A DNA stretch of 64,000 nucleotides from Achromobacter sp. ASV32 (GTDB lineage: Bacteria > Pseudomonadota > Gammaproteobacteria > Burkholderiales > Burkholderiaceae_B), in the NCBI RefSeq assembly GCF_016428805.1, contig NZ_JAELTJ010000006.1:38617-102616 (forward strand). Reading direction: 5' to 3'. The notes under the pieces are model-generated. The model worked only from the letters and a program-made list of their open reading frames with translations, was not told the DNA's origin and made no database searches. Below, piece after piece: positions 34,471 through 43,761 of the stretch. Both the position numbers and the translations under genes were made by a program. The number at the start of each line of letters is the position of its first letter. The stretch's first letter is position 1.

Positions 34471-34953
34471 CTACAGGCTCAGTTTCATGCCGTCGTGGCT
34501 GGCCACGAAACCCAGGCTTTCGTAGAAGCGGCGGGCGTCGGGCCGGGCGCGGTCGGTGGTCAGCTGCACCAGATCGCAACCTTGCGAACGGCACTGCGCG
34601 ATGGCCCACTCGAACATGGTGCGCCCCAGGCCCTGGCCGCGCGAGGACGAGGCGATGCGCACGCTCTCGATCTGTCCGCGCCATTGGCCCAGCCGCGACA
34701 GGCCGGGTATGAACGATAACTGCAAACAGCCGACCAGGGCCGCATCGCGTTCGACCACCGCGAAGAACTGGTTCGGGTCCTGCTCGATGGCGGTAAAGGC
34801 GGAAGTGTAGCGGGGGTTGAGCGGAATGGAAGGATCTTCGCGCTTGGCGCCCAGTTCGTCGTCGGCCAGCAGGGCGACGATGTGGGGCAGGTCGGCCAGG
34901 CGGGCGCGGCGAAAGCGCAGCGGCGAGCCGGTGTCGGCGGGCTTGTCAGTCAT
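34471..34953 (-). CDS. GNAT-family N-acetyltransferase
   Basis: The 160-residue protein has the GNAT acetyl-CoA loop SRGQGLG (about 118) and the closing RRFYESLGF. Substrate unknown. It lies 13 bases after the GST gene and 37 before lplB, so GST-GNAT-lplB-lplA is probably one transcript. Confidence 0.88.
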   Translation of the reverse strand: MTDKPADTGSPLRFRRARLADLPHIVALLADDELGAKREDPSIPLNPRYTSAFTAIEQDPNQFFAVVERDAALVGCLQLSFIPGLSRLGQWRGQIESVRIASSSRGQGLGRTMFEWAIAQCRSQGCDLVQLTTDRARPDARRFYESLGFVASHDGMKLSL

Positions 34954-34966
34954 GGCGGCTCCGGGT

Positions 34967-35665
34967 TCAGCGCACGTTCTGGGCGGTCTGGCCGAACAGG
35001 ATGCGGCGCGATGCTTCGTCGCCGATCGACGGCGCGGTATTGACGCGGTCTGCCAGCGCGTAGGCGCGTTGGGTGGCCGGGCGCGCGGCGATCGCGTCGA
35101 ACCAGCGCTTCAGGTGGGGGAAGTCGTTCAGGTCCTGGCCCTGCTTGGCGTGCGGCACGATCCAGGGGTAGGCCGCCATGTCGGCGATGGAGTAGTCGCC
35201 CGCGACGAACTCACGGTCGGCCAGACGCTTGTTCAGCACGCCGTACAGGCGGTTGGTTTCCTTGACGTAGCGTTCGATGGCGTAGGGGATGCGTTCGGGG
35301 GCGTACCCGGAAAAGTGGTGGTTCTGGCCAGCCATGGGGCCCAGGCCGCCCATCTGCCAGAAGAGCCATTGCGACACTTCGGCGCGGCCGCGCACATCGG
35401 CGGGCAGGAAACGGCCGGTCTTCTCGGCCAGGTACTGCAGGATGGCGCCGGATTCGAACAGCGGGATCGGCGCGCCGCCGTCGGCCGGCGCCTGATCGAC
35501 GATGGCGGGGATGCGGTTGTTGGGGGCGATGGCCAGGAACGCCGGCTTGAACTGATCGCCTTTGCTGATATTGACGGGATGGATCTGGTACGGCAGCCCG
35601 GCTTCTTCCAGGAAGATCGTGATCTTGTGGCCGTTGGGGGTGGTCCAGTAGTAGAGATCGATCAT
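34967..35665 (-). CDS. glutathione S-transferase, nu class (YfcG-like)
   Basis: The 232-residue protein has the thioredoxin-like N-domain starting MIDLYYWTTPNGHKITIFLE, with the TPN motif that in YfcG/YghU replaces a catalytic Tyr or Ser and binds two glutathiones, then IPAIVD and a helical C-domain. YfcG has disulfide-bond reductase activity; the same is a reasonable guess here. Confidence 0.9.
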   Translation of the reverse strand: MIDLYYWTTPNGHKITIFLEEAGLPYQIHPVNISKGDQFKPAFLAIAPNNRIPAIVDQAPADGGAPIPLFESGAILQYLAEKTGRFLPADVRGRAEVSQWLFWQMGGLGPMAGQNHHFSGYAPERIPYAIERYVKETNRLYGVLNKRLADREFVAGDYSIADMAAYPWIVPHAKQGQDLNDFPHLKRWFDAIAARPATQRAYALADRVNTAPSIGDEASRRILFGQTAQNVR

Positions 35666-35790
35666 GCGGATTCCTTAGCGTCTTGGCGCCGCCGGCCAGC
35701 GCCAGCGGATCGGAAAACCATGATAGCGGGGGGCAAGGGCAGACAGGACGAATAACCGGGGACCGGGTGCGGGTTTGTCCGGGGGGCGGC

Positions 35791-35843
35791 CCCCGGAACA
35801 GGCCGGCCCCCCCGGAACAGGCCGGCCCCCGGAACAGGCCGGC
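35791..35843. repeat. three 17-bp tandem copies CCCCGGAACAGGCCGGC
   Basis: Perfect copies at 35791-35807, 35810-35826 and 35827-35843 lie in the 198-base spacer between the EamA exporter end and the GST start. Copy number could vary by slippage. No coding function is seen. Confidence 0.85.
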
Positions 35844-35863
35844 CCGCGTCCGGGCGCCCCCTC

Positions 35864-36769
35864 TCAGGCCGCGCCGGGCTTGGCGCCGCCGCGCAGGCGC
35901 CATTGCCAGTTCAGGCTGACCCCGGCCGCGGCCAGGAAGATCAGCGCCACGCCCGCGACCTGGGTGGCGCCCATGCGGTGTCCGTACACGACCAGGTCCA
36001 GCAGGATGGCCACGGCCGGGTAGATGAAGCTGAGCGCGGCGGTGGAGGTGGTCGGCAGCTTCTGGATGGCCGAGTACATCAGGATGTACATCAGGCAGGT
36101 GTGGATCACCCCCAGCGCCACCAGGCAGCCCCATTGCAGCGGCTCGGCGGGCAGGGCGTTGAAGTCGGCCATGGGCAGCAGCATCACCGCGCCCAGCGTC
36201 ACCTGCACCAGCGCCAGCACCTGCGGGGCGATACCCTTCAGGCGCTTGACGATCACGGCGGTGACGCCGTAGAGCGCCGCCGCGCCCAGGCCCAGCAGCA
36301 GGCCCGACAGGTAGGCGCTGCCGCCGGCGCCCGCGGTATCGGTCAGGCGCAGCACCAGCAGCAGCCCGGCGAAGGCGACCACCGACCAGGCCAGCTTGCC
36401 GCGGCTGGGGCGTTCGCCCAGGAACAGCGCGCCCAGGCCGATCAGGAAAAACGGCTGTACGTTATAGACGGCGGTCGCCAGCGAGATCGAGGCCAGCCGG
36501 TAGGCCGAAAACAGCAGCACCCAGTTCAGCACCAGCGCGGCGCCGGCTGCCAGCGCCAGGGCCAGCGTCCTGGCGGTGAACAGGCCGGGCTTGAGCAGGC
36601 CGCGGGCCCAGCAATACAGCAGCAGCGACAGGGCGCCGAAGACGCAGCGGAAGAACACGACGTTCCAGGCGCTTTGGCCGGACTCCAGGACGAACACGCC
36701 CAGCGTGCCCGACAGCGTCATGGCGGCGGCCATTTGCGCCAGGCCGAGGCGATCGGAAGAGGGGGACAT
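35864..36769 (-). CDS. EamA/DMT-superfamily exporter
   Basis: The 301-residue protein has about ten membrane helices in two EamA halves (SYLSGLLLGLGAAALYGVTA starts the second). Members export amino acids or other metabolites. It is divergent from an Lrp/AsnC regulator, the classic pairing for amino-acid exporters, so control by an amino acid is expected. Confidence 0.9.
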   Translation of the reverse strand: MSPSSDRLGLAQMAAAMTLSGTLGVFVLESGQSAWNVVFFRCVFGALSLLLYCWARGLLKPGLFTARTLALALAAGAALVLNWVLLFSAYRLASISLATAVYNVQPFFLIGLGALFLGERPSRGKLAWSVVAFAGLLLVLRLTDTAGAGGSAYLSGLLLGLGAAALYGVTAVIVKRLKGIAPQVLALVQVTLGAVMLLPMADFNALPAEPLQWGCLVALGVIHTCLMYILMYSAIQKLPTTSTAALSFIYPAVAILLDLVVYGHRMGATQVAGVALIFLAAAGVSLNWQWRLRGGAKPGAA

Positions 36770-36891
36770 GAGAGGCTCCAGGCGGCCGTGCGGCCAGGGA
36801 TTCGATGGAGAAATTATCCCAGGCCGATCGCGCGAGCTATATGATCTTGATACGGCAGTTTTGTTTTTGAACCTTCATTTAGGTGGAATTT

Positions 36892-37359
36892 ATGCAAAAC
36901 GACCTAAAGAATGAAACCCCGGTGCTGGATGGTATCGACCGGCGCCTGGTCGAGACCCTGACGACCAACGCGCGCACCACCACGGCCGACCTGGCGCGGC
37001 AGGTCGGCATGTCCGCGCCCAGCGTGGCCGACCGCCTGCGGCGGCTGGAGGAATCCGGGGTGATCCGCGCCTACACGCTGGATGTGGACCCGGTGGCGCT
37101 GGGCTACACGCTGGAAGCGATCGTGCGGATCCGGCCGCTGCCCGGGCAACTGCGCCGGGTCGAGGGCCTGATCCAGGAGATTCCGGATTTCGTGGAATGC
37201 GACAAGGTCACGGGCGACGACTGCTTCATCGCGCGGCTGGTGCTGCGGTCGATCACGCATCTGGATGGCATTCTGGAACGCGTGACCGAATTTGCCGAAA
37301 CCAATACCGCCATCGTCAAGGCGCACACGGTGCGTCGACGCCTGCCGCCGCTGCGTTGA
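36892..37359 (+). CDS. Lrp/AsnC-family regulator
   Basis: The 155-residue protein has an N-terminal HTH (DRRLVETLTTNARTTTADLA, RQVGMSAPSVADRLRRLEE) and a C-terminal RAM ligand domain (about 70-145). ATG 36892 is preferred to GTG 36883 because AGGTGG lies 5 bases upstream. Probably controls the divergent exporter. Confidence 0.92.
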   Translation: MQNDLKNETPVLDGIDRRLVETLTTNARTTTADLARQVGMSAPSVADRLRRLEESGVIRAYTLDVDPVALGYTLEAIVRIRPLPGQLRRVEGLIQEIPDFVECDKVTGDDCFIARLVLRSITHLDGILERVTEFAETNTAIVKAHTVRRRLPPLR

Positions 37360-37414
37360 GCGCGCGCGCCAGGGGCCATCTCCTTGCAGGCCGGCGCGTC
37401 CGCCCGGCGTTGCG

Positions 37415-37909
37415 TCAGGCGGCGGGTGCGGCCAACGCACGCACGATGTCGTCCTTCAATCCCGCCGGCGTGTCGGTGGGGGCGTAGCGCTTGATCACCT
37501 GGCCGTCGCGGCCCACCAGGAACTTGGTGAAGTTCCACTTGATGCCCTCGGTGCCGAACACGCCGGGCTTTTCGCCTTTCAGCCAGCGGTACAGCGGATG
37601 GGCGTCGGCGCCGTTGACGTCGATCTTGGCAAACAGCGGGAAGGTGATGTCGTATTGGGTCGAGCAGAAGTTCAGGATCTCGGCTTCGTCGCCCGGTTCC
37701 TGGCGGCCGAACTGGTCGCACGGAAAACCCAGCACGGTCAGGCCGTCATCGCGCAGGCTGCGGTACAGCGCTTCCAGGCCCGAATACTGTGGCGTGAAGC
37801 CGCACTTGGACGCCACGTTCACCACCAGCAGCACGCGGCCGCGGTAGGCGTCCAGCGGCTGGTCGGCGCCATGGATGTCGCGGGCCGAGAAATCGAAGAT
37901 CGTGCTCAT
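37415..37909 (-). CDS. glutathione peroxidase
   Basis: The 164-residue protein has the family sites VNVASKCGFTPQY (peroxidatic Cys in place of selenocysteine), LGFPCDQFGRQEPG and KWNFTKFLVGRDG. Bacterial members usually use thioredoxin and reduce lipid or organic hydroperoxides. Start 37909 has AGGAG 5-9 bases upstream. Confidence 0.93.
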   Translation of the reverse strand: MSTIFDFSARDIHGADQPLDAYRGRVLLVVNVASKCGFTPQYSGLEALYRSLRDDGLTVLGFPCDQFGRQEPGDEAEILNFCSTQYDITFPLFAKIDVNGADAHPLYRWLKGEKPGVFGTEGIKWNFTKFLVGRDGQVIKRYAPTDTPAGLKDDIVRALAAPAA

Positions 37910-37920
37910 GGGGTCTCCTG

Positions 37921-39123
37921 TCAGGCGTCGGAACGGGACGAGGCCAGCTCGCTGGCGTGCCGCGGCGGCATCGCCCCGGCATGGCGCCCATAGTAGCGCG
38001 TGCCCCACAAGGTCAGCAGCAGCACGGCCAGGGCGAGACTGGCCGACATCCAGGGCAGGTCGGTCAGCGGCAGGCCATGGCCCAGGGCCATGCTGCCCAG
38101 CCAGGCGCCGCCGGCATTGCCCAGGTTGAACGCGCCCTGGTTCAGGGTCGACGCCAGATTGGGGGCGTCGGCCGCCTGGTCGACGATCAGGGTCTGCAAC
38201 AGCGGCACCACGGCAAAGCCCAGTGTGCCCCAGATGAACGTCATGACCAGCATCGGCGCGAGCGCGTGGATGGCCTGGCTGAGCGCCAGGAACACCAGCA
38301 CCAGGCCCAGGAAGATGCGGCGCAGCGAGCCTTCCAGGCTGCGGTCGCCCAGCTTGCCGCCCAGGGTGCTGCCCACCGTCAGGGCCACGCCGAACAGCAG
38401 CAGCACGCCGGTCACGCCGCGTTCAGACACGCCGGTGACGTCGCGCAGGATCGGCGCGATGTAGGTCAGCACGCAGAACAGCGACGCCGACGCCAGCACG
38501 CTGGCCAGCAATGGCCAGAGCACGCGGACATCGCGCAGCACCTTGAATTCACGCAGGATGTTGCCCGGCTGCATCGGGATGCGGCCCGGCAGCCACGCCG
38601 CCAGCGCCGCCACCGCGATCATGCCGATGCCGCTGACCACCCAGAAGGTCGAGCGCCAGCCGGCCACCTGGCCCAGCGCCGTGCCCAGCGGCACGCCCAG
38701 CACGTTGGCCAGCGTCAGGCCGGTGAACATCAGCGCGATCGCGCTGGAGCGCTGGTTGCGCGGCACCAGATCGGCCGCCACCACCGCACCGATGCCGAAG
38801 AAGGCGCCGTGGCAGAAGGCCGTGAAGACCCGTGCCGCCATCAGCAGCCCGTAGTTGGGCGCCAGCGCACAGAGCAGGTTGCCCAGCACGAAGGTGCTGG
38901 CCAGGCCGATCAGCGTAGCCTTGCGCGGCAGCTTGGCGGTGATGATGGCCATGATGGGCGCGCCGATCACCACGCCCATGGCGTAGCCGGTGATCAACAG
39001 GCCGGCGATGTCGATGGTGACATCGAGGTCGGTGGCGACGTTGGGCAACAGGCCCATGATGACGAATTCGCTGGTGCCGATACCGAAAGCGGCGGCGGCC
39101 AGCGCGATGAGATGCAGGGGCAT
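37921..39123 (-). CDS. MFS exporter (AraJ/YdhP-type)
   Basis: The 400-residue protein has twelve helices and the family start GIGTSEFVIMGLLPNVA and RVFTAFCHGAFFGIGAVVA. This subgroup contains sugar and drug efflux permeases such as AraJ. Substrate unknown. The glutathione peroxidase start lies 11 bases after its stop, so the two may be cotranscribed. ATG 39123 starts directly at the first helix. Confidence 0.9.
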   Translation of the reverse strand: MPLHLIALAAAAFGIGTSEFVIMGLLPNVATDLDVTIDIAGLLITGYAMGVVIGAPIMAIITAKLPRKATLIGLASTFVLGNLLCALAPNYGLLMAARVFTAFCHGAFFGIGAVVAADLVPRNQRSSAIALMFTGLTLANVLGVPLGTALGQVAGWRSTFWVVSGIGMIAVAALAAWLPGRIPMQPGNILREFKVLRDVRVLWPLLASVLASASLFCVLTYIAPILRDVTGVSERGVTGVLLLFGVALTVGSTLGGKLGDRSLEGSLRRIFLGLVLVFLALSQAIHALAPMLVMTFIWGTLGFAVVPLLQTLIVDQAADAPNLASTLNQGAFNLGNAGGAWLGSMALGHGLPLTDLPWMSASLALAVLLLTLWGTRYYGRHAGAMPPRHASELASSRSDA

Positions 39124-39279
39124 GGGAAACCGGAAGGGGGTGGGCCGGCCGCAGGAGCCGCGCGCCGGTCGAGACGAGTGTGACATTCTAAAGCCGCCGG
39201 ACTCGGACGCCGCGGCAAGGCCCTGCCAATGGTACGGGAAATCCCTGACGCAAAGGTGTCAGGCCCGGCGTCCCGGCTC

Positions 39280-40482
39280 TTACACCAGCTTCAGGTCCAG
39301 CGGCGCGATGCCCGGAAACACCTGCGCCAGGCGGGCCTTGTCCAGGCCGTACAGGCGCGCGAACAGGCCCGCGAACAGGGCGCGGTATTCGTTCAGCACG
39401 GGGTAGTCGCGATCCTGGAACAGGGTGTCGCGGGCGACCTTGGTCTGGCGGCCGGCGATACGGCCGCCTTGCACCTGGCCGCCCAGCACCCAATAGACCG
39501 TGCCATGGCCGTGGTCGGTACCCTTGTTGCCGTTTTCGCGGAAGGTGCGGCCGAACTCGCTGATGACCACCACGGTGGTCTGCTTCCAGGCCGCGCCCAT
39601 GGCGTCGGCGTAGGCGGCCAGCGCCCGGCCCAACTGGCCCAGCCGGTTGGCCAGCACGCCGTTGGCCGCGCCCTGGCCCACGTGGGTGTCCCAACCGCCC
39701 ACGTCCACGAAGCCCAGGTTGTAGCGGTCGTTCATGAAGCGGCCGATGCGGCGCGCTTCCTGTTCCAGCTTGCCCGCCGACACCGCGTTGCCGTTGGCGG
39801 CCTGCATTTCGGCTTCCAGTTCTTCGCGTGCCGCGCCCATGATGCGCTGGCCTTCCGTGACCGAGGCGTTCAGGTCGGTGTGCCGGTACATCGAGGCGAT
39901 GACGCGGTTGTCGTCATCGCTCAGGCGCGACTTGCGGCTGGCCCCGCCCAGATCGATGTTGGGCACGCGTTCGCTGCCGCGAAAAATCTGCGGCACCTCC
40001 GACGTGAAGGCCGCCGATTGCGCGCCACCCGAGCCCAGCGCGGCGGCCAGGCGGTTCAGGAAGCCCGAGCGGAAGTCGCCGTCCTTGGCCCGGGCCGCGC
40101 CCTGGCCGAGTTCGATGCTGTTCTGGGTTTCGAAGTGGCTGCGGCTGATGTCGTCGGTGCCGGCGAAGGGTACGAATGCCAGCTGGCGCTTTTGGTAGAA
40201 CGGCATCAGGCTGTCGGCCAGCGCCGGGTGCAGCGCCCAGCCGTCGGCCAGGGGCAGGGCGGCGCCCGCGCCGCTGCCGGGCCGTGCGATGGCGATGGTG
40301 GGGCGCGATTCGTAATAGAAGTCGCTGCTGGCCGGCACCAGCAGGCTGGCGGCGTCATAAGCGCCGCGCATGAACACGACCAGCAGTTTGTTGCCCGCGG
40401 CGGCGGGGGCGGCGTACAGGCGGCTGGCGCCGAAGGCCAGCGGCGCCGAGGCCATGAGTTGCAGGATGCGGCGGCGATGCAT
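39280..40482 (-). CDS. exported DUF1501 protein
   Basis: The 400-residue protein has an apparent twin-arginine signal (RRRILQLMASAPLAFG) and the DUF1501 core, a sulfatase/alkaline phosphatase-like fold (FMRGAYDAASLLVPA, DGWALHPAL, VDVGGWDTH, VVVISEFGRTFRENG). Function is unknown. It follows a DUF1800 gene by 25 bases; the two families almost always occur together. Confidence 0.88.
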   Translation of the reverse strand: MHRRRILQLMASAPLAFGASRLYAAPAAAGNKLLVVFMRGAYDAASLLVPASSDFYYESRPTIAIARPGSGAGAALPLADGWALHPALADSLMPFYQKRQLAFVPFAGTDDISRSHFETQNSIELGQGAARAKDGDFRSGFLNRLAAALGSGGAQSAAFTSEVPQIFRGSERVPNIDLGGASRKSRLSDDDNRVIASMYRHTDLNASVTEGQRIMGAAREELEAEMQAANGNAVSAGKLEQEARRIGRFMNDRYNLGFVDVGGWDTHVGQGAANGVLANRLGQLGRALAAYADAMGAAWKQTTVVVISEFGRTFRENGNKGTDHGHGTVYWVLGGQVQGGRIAGRQTKVARDTLFQDRDYPVLNEYRALFAGLFARLYGLDKARLAQVFPGIAPLDLKLV

Positions 40483-40507
40483 GTCGGGACTCCTGACGGG
40501 CCGCGGG

Positions 40508-42100
40508 TCAGCGGCGCATGAATTCGGGCGAGGCCAACAGATAGGTGTTGGCGTCCTTGACCGTGCTGGCCTGGGCGATGGCCTGGCGGGTGGCCGGCGA
40601 CAGGCGTGCGAACAGGCCGTCGTCGGCGTTTTCGCGCAGCAGGTCGGGCATGCGCGGCAGTTCCACCGGCCCCTTGTCGTCGCCGTCGCGGTAGAAGGCC
40701 TGCGGCCCGGCGGCGATGGCGCGCGCCACTTCAAACCGCGCCGTCATCTGGCCCGAGCCCGCCCAGTCCGACTGCGCTTGCGGATAGCCGTCGGGCGTCA
40801 GACGCTGGTTCAGCGGCTGGCCCAGCTGCCGCAACATGGCCAGACCCGGACGCGTGTTGACGATGGGCGGCAGGTCCGCATAGGCCAGCCGGATGGCCGA
40901 GTAGACATAGTGCACCGGATCCTTGAACACGCCCGTCTTGAGCGACTGCGCGAATTCCGGCGAGGTGAACAGCGTTTGCAGGATGGCGGCGATATCGCCG
41001 TCCTGGGCGAGAAAGGTCCTGGCCATCTTGTCGATGACCGAGGCCGGCGGCGCGTCGCCCATGAAATAGGCCGCCAGCTTGGCGCTGACGAAACGCGCGG
41101 TGGCCGGATGGCGCGCCAGCAGATCCACGGCCTGGTCCACTTCGGCCAGGCCCGCGCCGCGGATCGTGTGGCCCAGAAAGACCTTGTCGCCGTAGTCGTG
41201 GCGCGCGGGGTTGAAGATGAAGAGGCCATCCTGCACGAGCTGGCCGCGCAGCTCGGGCCGCAGCTTGGGCGGGCCATTCGGGTTGCGGATGCCCAGGCCG
41301 GTCAGGATGCGCGCCAGTTCCTGCACATCGTTTTGCGTGTAGCCGCCCTTGACGCCCAGCGTATGCAGTTCCATCAATTCTCGGGCGTAGTTTTCGTTGA
41401 TGCGACCCACGGCGTTCTGGGTGTTGTCCAGGTACACCAGCATCGCCGGTGAGCGCAGCGTGGCAGCCAGCAGGTCGCGAAACTTGCCCAGCGCACGCGG
41501 GCGGATGGCGCGTTCTTCGTACTGATCGATGTAGGTGCCGATATCGTTCTTGGCTGCATACACGTTGAAGTGGTTCATCCAGAACCAGGTCATCTGCTCT
41601 TGCAACTGGTTGGGCGAATACAGCGCGCGGTAGAACGCGCGGCTGGCCGTGTCGTCGGCGCGCTGGCGCGAGATGGCGCGTGCATCGCGCTGGGCCTGCT
41701 GCCTGGATTCGGGGTCGGCGTCCTTGCGCATGGCGCGTTGTTGCGCCAGCGCGTCGTCGGCGCTCTGGCGCGAAATCGAGAGCGCGTCGATGCGCTGCTG
41801 CACCGCGACCGGCAGGCGCGCGCGCGGATCAGGATGCAGTTGCGCCTGCAGATAACGCGCCGTGCCCAGTTCATGCAGGCGCGCCAGTTCAGCGGGCGTG
41901 GCGCCCCAGGTGATGCGGTTGACCAAGGCCGCATCCCGCGCGCGGGCCTCGGCGTCGCGGGGCCCCGGGCTGTTGTCCGGCGCGGCGGCGCAAGCCGCGG
42001 GCGTGATGCAAGGCGCGGGCGTGACGTTGGCTGCCTGAGCCGCCAGCGGCAACAGCAGCAGGGGTGTCAGGCGGCGCAGGAAGCGGCGCAAATCCAGCAT
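40508..42100 (-). CDS. exported DUF1800 protein
   Basis: The 530-residue protein has a Sec signal peptide (MLDLRRFLRRLTPLLLLPLA, cleavage after AQA) and DUF1800 motifs (ITWGATPAELARL, FWMNHFNVYAAKN, NENYARELMELHTLG, RILTGLGI). Function unknown; members have been linked to periplasmic or extracellular processes with DUF1501. An inserted Gln/Arg/Ala-rich stretch (about 110-150) is likely a coiled loop. Start 42100 is set by the signal peptide. Confidence 0.87.
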   Translation of the reverse strand: MLDLRRFLRRLTPLLLLPLAAQAANVTPAPCITPAACAAAPDNSPGPRDAEARARDAALVNRITWGATPAELARLHELGTARYLQAQLHPDPRARLPVAVQQRIDALSISRQSADDALAQQRAMRKDADPESRQQAQRDARAISRQRADDTASRAFYRALYSPNQLQEQMTWFWMNHFNVYAAKNDIGTYIDQYEERAIRPRALGKFRDLLAATLRSPAMLVYLDNTQNAVGRINENYARELMELHTLGVKGGYTQNDVQELARILTGLGIRNPNGPPKLRPELRGQLVQDGLFIFNPARHDYGDKVFLGHTIRGAGLAEVDQAVDLLARHPATARFVSAKLAAYFMGDAPPASVIDKMARTFLAQDGDIAAILQTLFTSPEFAQSLKTGVFKDPVHYVYSAIRLAYADLPPIVNTRPGLAMLRQLGQPLNQRLTPDGYPQAQSDWAGSGQMTARFEVARAIAAGPQAFYRDGDDKGPVELPRMPDLLRENADDGLFARLSPATRQAIAQASTVKDANTYLLASPEFMRR

Positions 42101-42364
42101 ACAGCGGGCACCTCTGGTGGAACGGGGCAGGCCCGCGGTCAGCAGGCGGTCAGGTCTGGCGCATGGCGCACGGACGTTGAGTGTGTGACAGGATAGTCGC
42201 CCGATCATTCCCGTCGGTGCACGGCTTGAAACGCAGGGAAACCGATCCTTTTCCGGACAGCCGCCGCTATCCCTGCGCGGCGCGGGGCCATTGCCGCCCG
42301 GACCCGCGGCGCGGCCTATGATGGGCCATCGCAGTCAGCGCATGCGGCGCAAAGGAGGCCGGCG

Positions 42365-42697
42365 ATGCAGGAAATGATCGATCGCTTGGAAACCATGTTG
42401 GCCAAGGGCACCGACAACATGTTGTTGCGATTTTCCTTGGGCAAGGCCTATGCCGAACAGGATTGTTTTCGCGAAGCTGAAACCCATCTGCGCGCCTCGC
42501 TCGCGTTCGACCCCGCCTATTCGGTGGCGTGGAAATGGCTGGGCAAGGCCTGCCTGGGCTTGGGCGACAAGGCGGGCGCGCGCGCGGCCTGGGAGTCGGG
42601 CCTGAGGGCCGCGCAGGCGCGCGGGGACAAACAGGTGGAAAAGGAACTGCTGGTGTTCATCAAGCGCCTCGATAAGGATGCGGCTGCGGCATCATGA
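42365..42697 (+). CDS. small TPR protein
   Basis: The 110-residue protein holds about two and a half tetratricopeptide repeats (LLRFSLGKAYAEQDCFREAE, AWKWLGKACLGLGDKAGARAA). AAAGGAGG lies 6-10 bases upstream. No signal peptide. An adaptor role is likely; the partner is unknown. Confidence 0.85.
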   Translation: MQEMIDRLETMLAKGTDNMLLRFSLGKAYAEQDCFREAETHLRASLAFDPAYSVAWKWLGKACLGLGDKAGARAAWESGLRAAQARGDKQVEKELLVFIKRLDKDAAAAS

Positions 42698-42800
42698 CGC
42701 GGCCGGTGACCATCGCGTTTGCGTGGGCATGTGGATGCCGCGCATTGAGGCGACGCGGGTCAGCGGTTGATCGCGCCGCATGCCGGCTGCGCCGGGCGCG

Positions 42801-43685
42801 TCAGGATGCGTCCACCTCTTGCGCGGCCCGGGCCAGCCACTGTTTCAGTGCCGCCAGCGCGGGTGCCGCGCCCGCCGGCGTCGACCGCGGTTCGATCAGG
42901 CCGTAGGCCGAACCATCGGCTGTAAACCCCAGCGGCGCCACCAGGCGGCCCGTGCGCAGATCATCCAGCGCCAGGATGCGCGGACTGAGCGCCACGCCCA
43001 GCTCCGCCGCCGCCGATTCCACCATCAGGAAGTGATGATCCAGCCACCGCGTGCTGCGCGGCGCGGGATGCGCGGGCGTGTGCGCCAGCCAGTCGTCCCA
43101 GCCCTGCGGCCGCGTGCGCGAGGCCAGCGCCACGTAATCGCCCGATAGAAAGCCGGGCAGCAGCGCGGGGGCCATGACAGGCCCCATGCTTTCCGGCATC
43201 AGCGGCGTGACTGTCCAGTCGGGATGCACGGGAAAGTCCAGCCGCCGCAGCGCCAGCGTGACCTGATCGCGCGAAAAATCCAGCGGACCGCCACCCACCG
43301 ACAGATGCAGTTCGATGTCCGGATGCTGGTCCTGAAAGGCCGATAGCCGCGGAATCAGCCAGCGCATCGCCACCGAACGTTCACAAGACAGCACCACTGG
43401 CCGCTTGGCGCCGCGGTCCTGCAGCGTGTCGATGGCGCCGTTTACGAGCGCCAGCGCGCGGCTCATGGACGACGCCAGCAACTGCCCCGCGGCCGTGATG
43501 CGCAGGCCGCGGCCGGCGGGTTCGACCAGCACCAGCCCCAGGTCGTCGGACAGCTTGGCCACGCGGCGGCTGACCGCGCCGTGCGTCAGCGACAGTTCCT
43601 CGGCGGCGGCGCGCATGGAGCCCAGGCGCGCCACCGCCTCGAAGGCGCGCAGGTCGTTCAGGGAGGGCCGGCGGGTTGTGGTCAT
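42801..43685 (-). CDS. LysR-family regulator of the dtnK-pdxA2 cluster
   Basis: The 294-residue protein has a standard LysR HTH (LNDLRAFEAVARLGSMRAAA, LSLTHGAVSRRVAKLSDDLG) and an effector domain, GcvA-like. It is divergent from the acid-sugar kinase gene; the 76-base spacer is filled with palindromes, strongly suggesting it controls that operon and itself. Confidence 0.9.
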   Translation of the reverse strand: MTTTRRPSLNDLRAFEAVARLGSMRAAAEELSLTHGAVSRRVAKLSDDLGLVLVEPAGRGLRITAAGQLLASSMSRALALVNGAIDTLQDRGAKRPVVLSCERSVAMRWLIPRLSAFQDQHPDIELHLSVGGGPLDFSRDQVTLALRRLDFPVHPDWTVTPLMPESMGPVMAPALLPGFLSGDYVALASRTRPQGWDDWLAHTPAHPAPRSTRWLDHHFLMVESAAAELGVALSPRILALDDLRTGRLVAPLGFTADGSAYGLIEPRSTPAGAAPALAALKQWLARAAQEVDAS

Positions 43686-43697
43686 TGGTGAGTTTTT

Positions 43698-43742
43698 ATC
43701 ACGTTTAAACGTCAGGAATTATGGATATTCCTGGTGCGTGAT
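43698..43742. promoter_or_regulatory. nested palindromes in the LysR/dtnK spacer
   Basis: Three symmetric elements overlap: ATCACG (43698-43703) with CGTGAT (43737-43742); the perfect palindrome ACGTTTAAACGT (43701-43712); and CAGGAAT (43713-43719) with ATTCCTG (43727-43733). These are probably activation and recognition sites of the LysR regulator. Confidence 0.6.
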
Positions 43743-43761
43743 ATGCATTTTAATCACCAAT

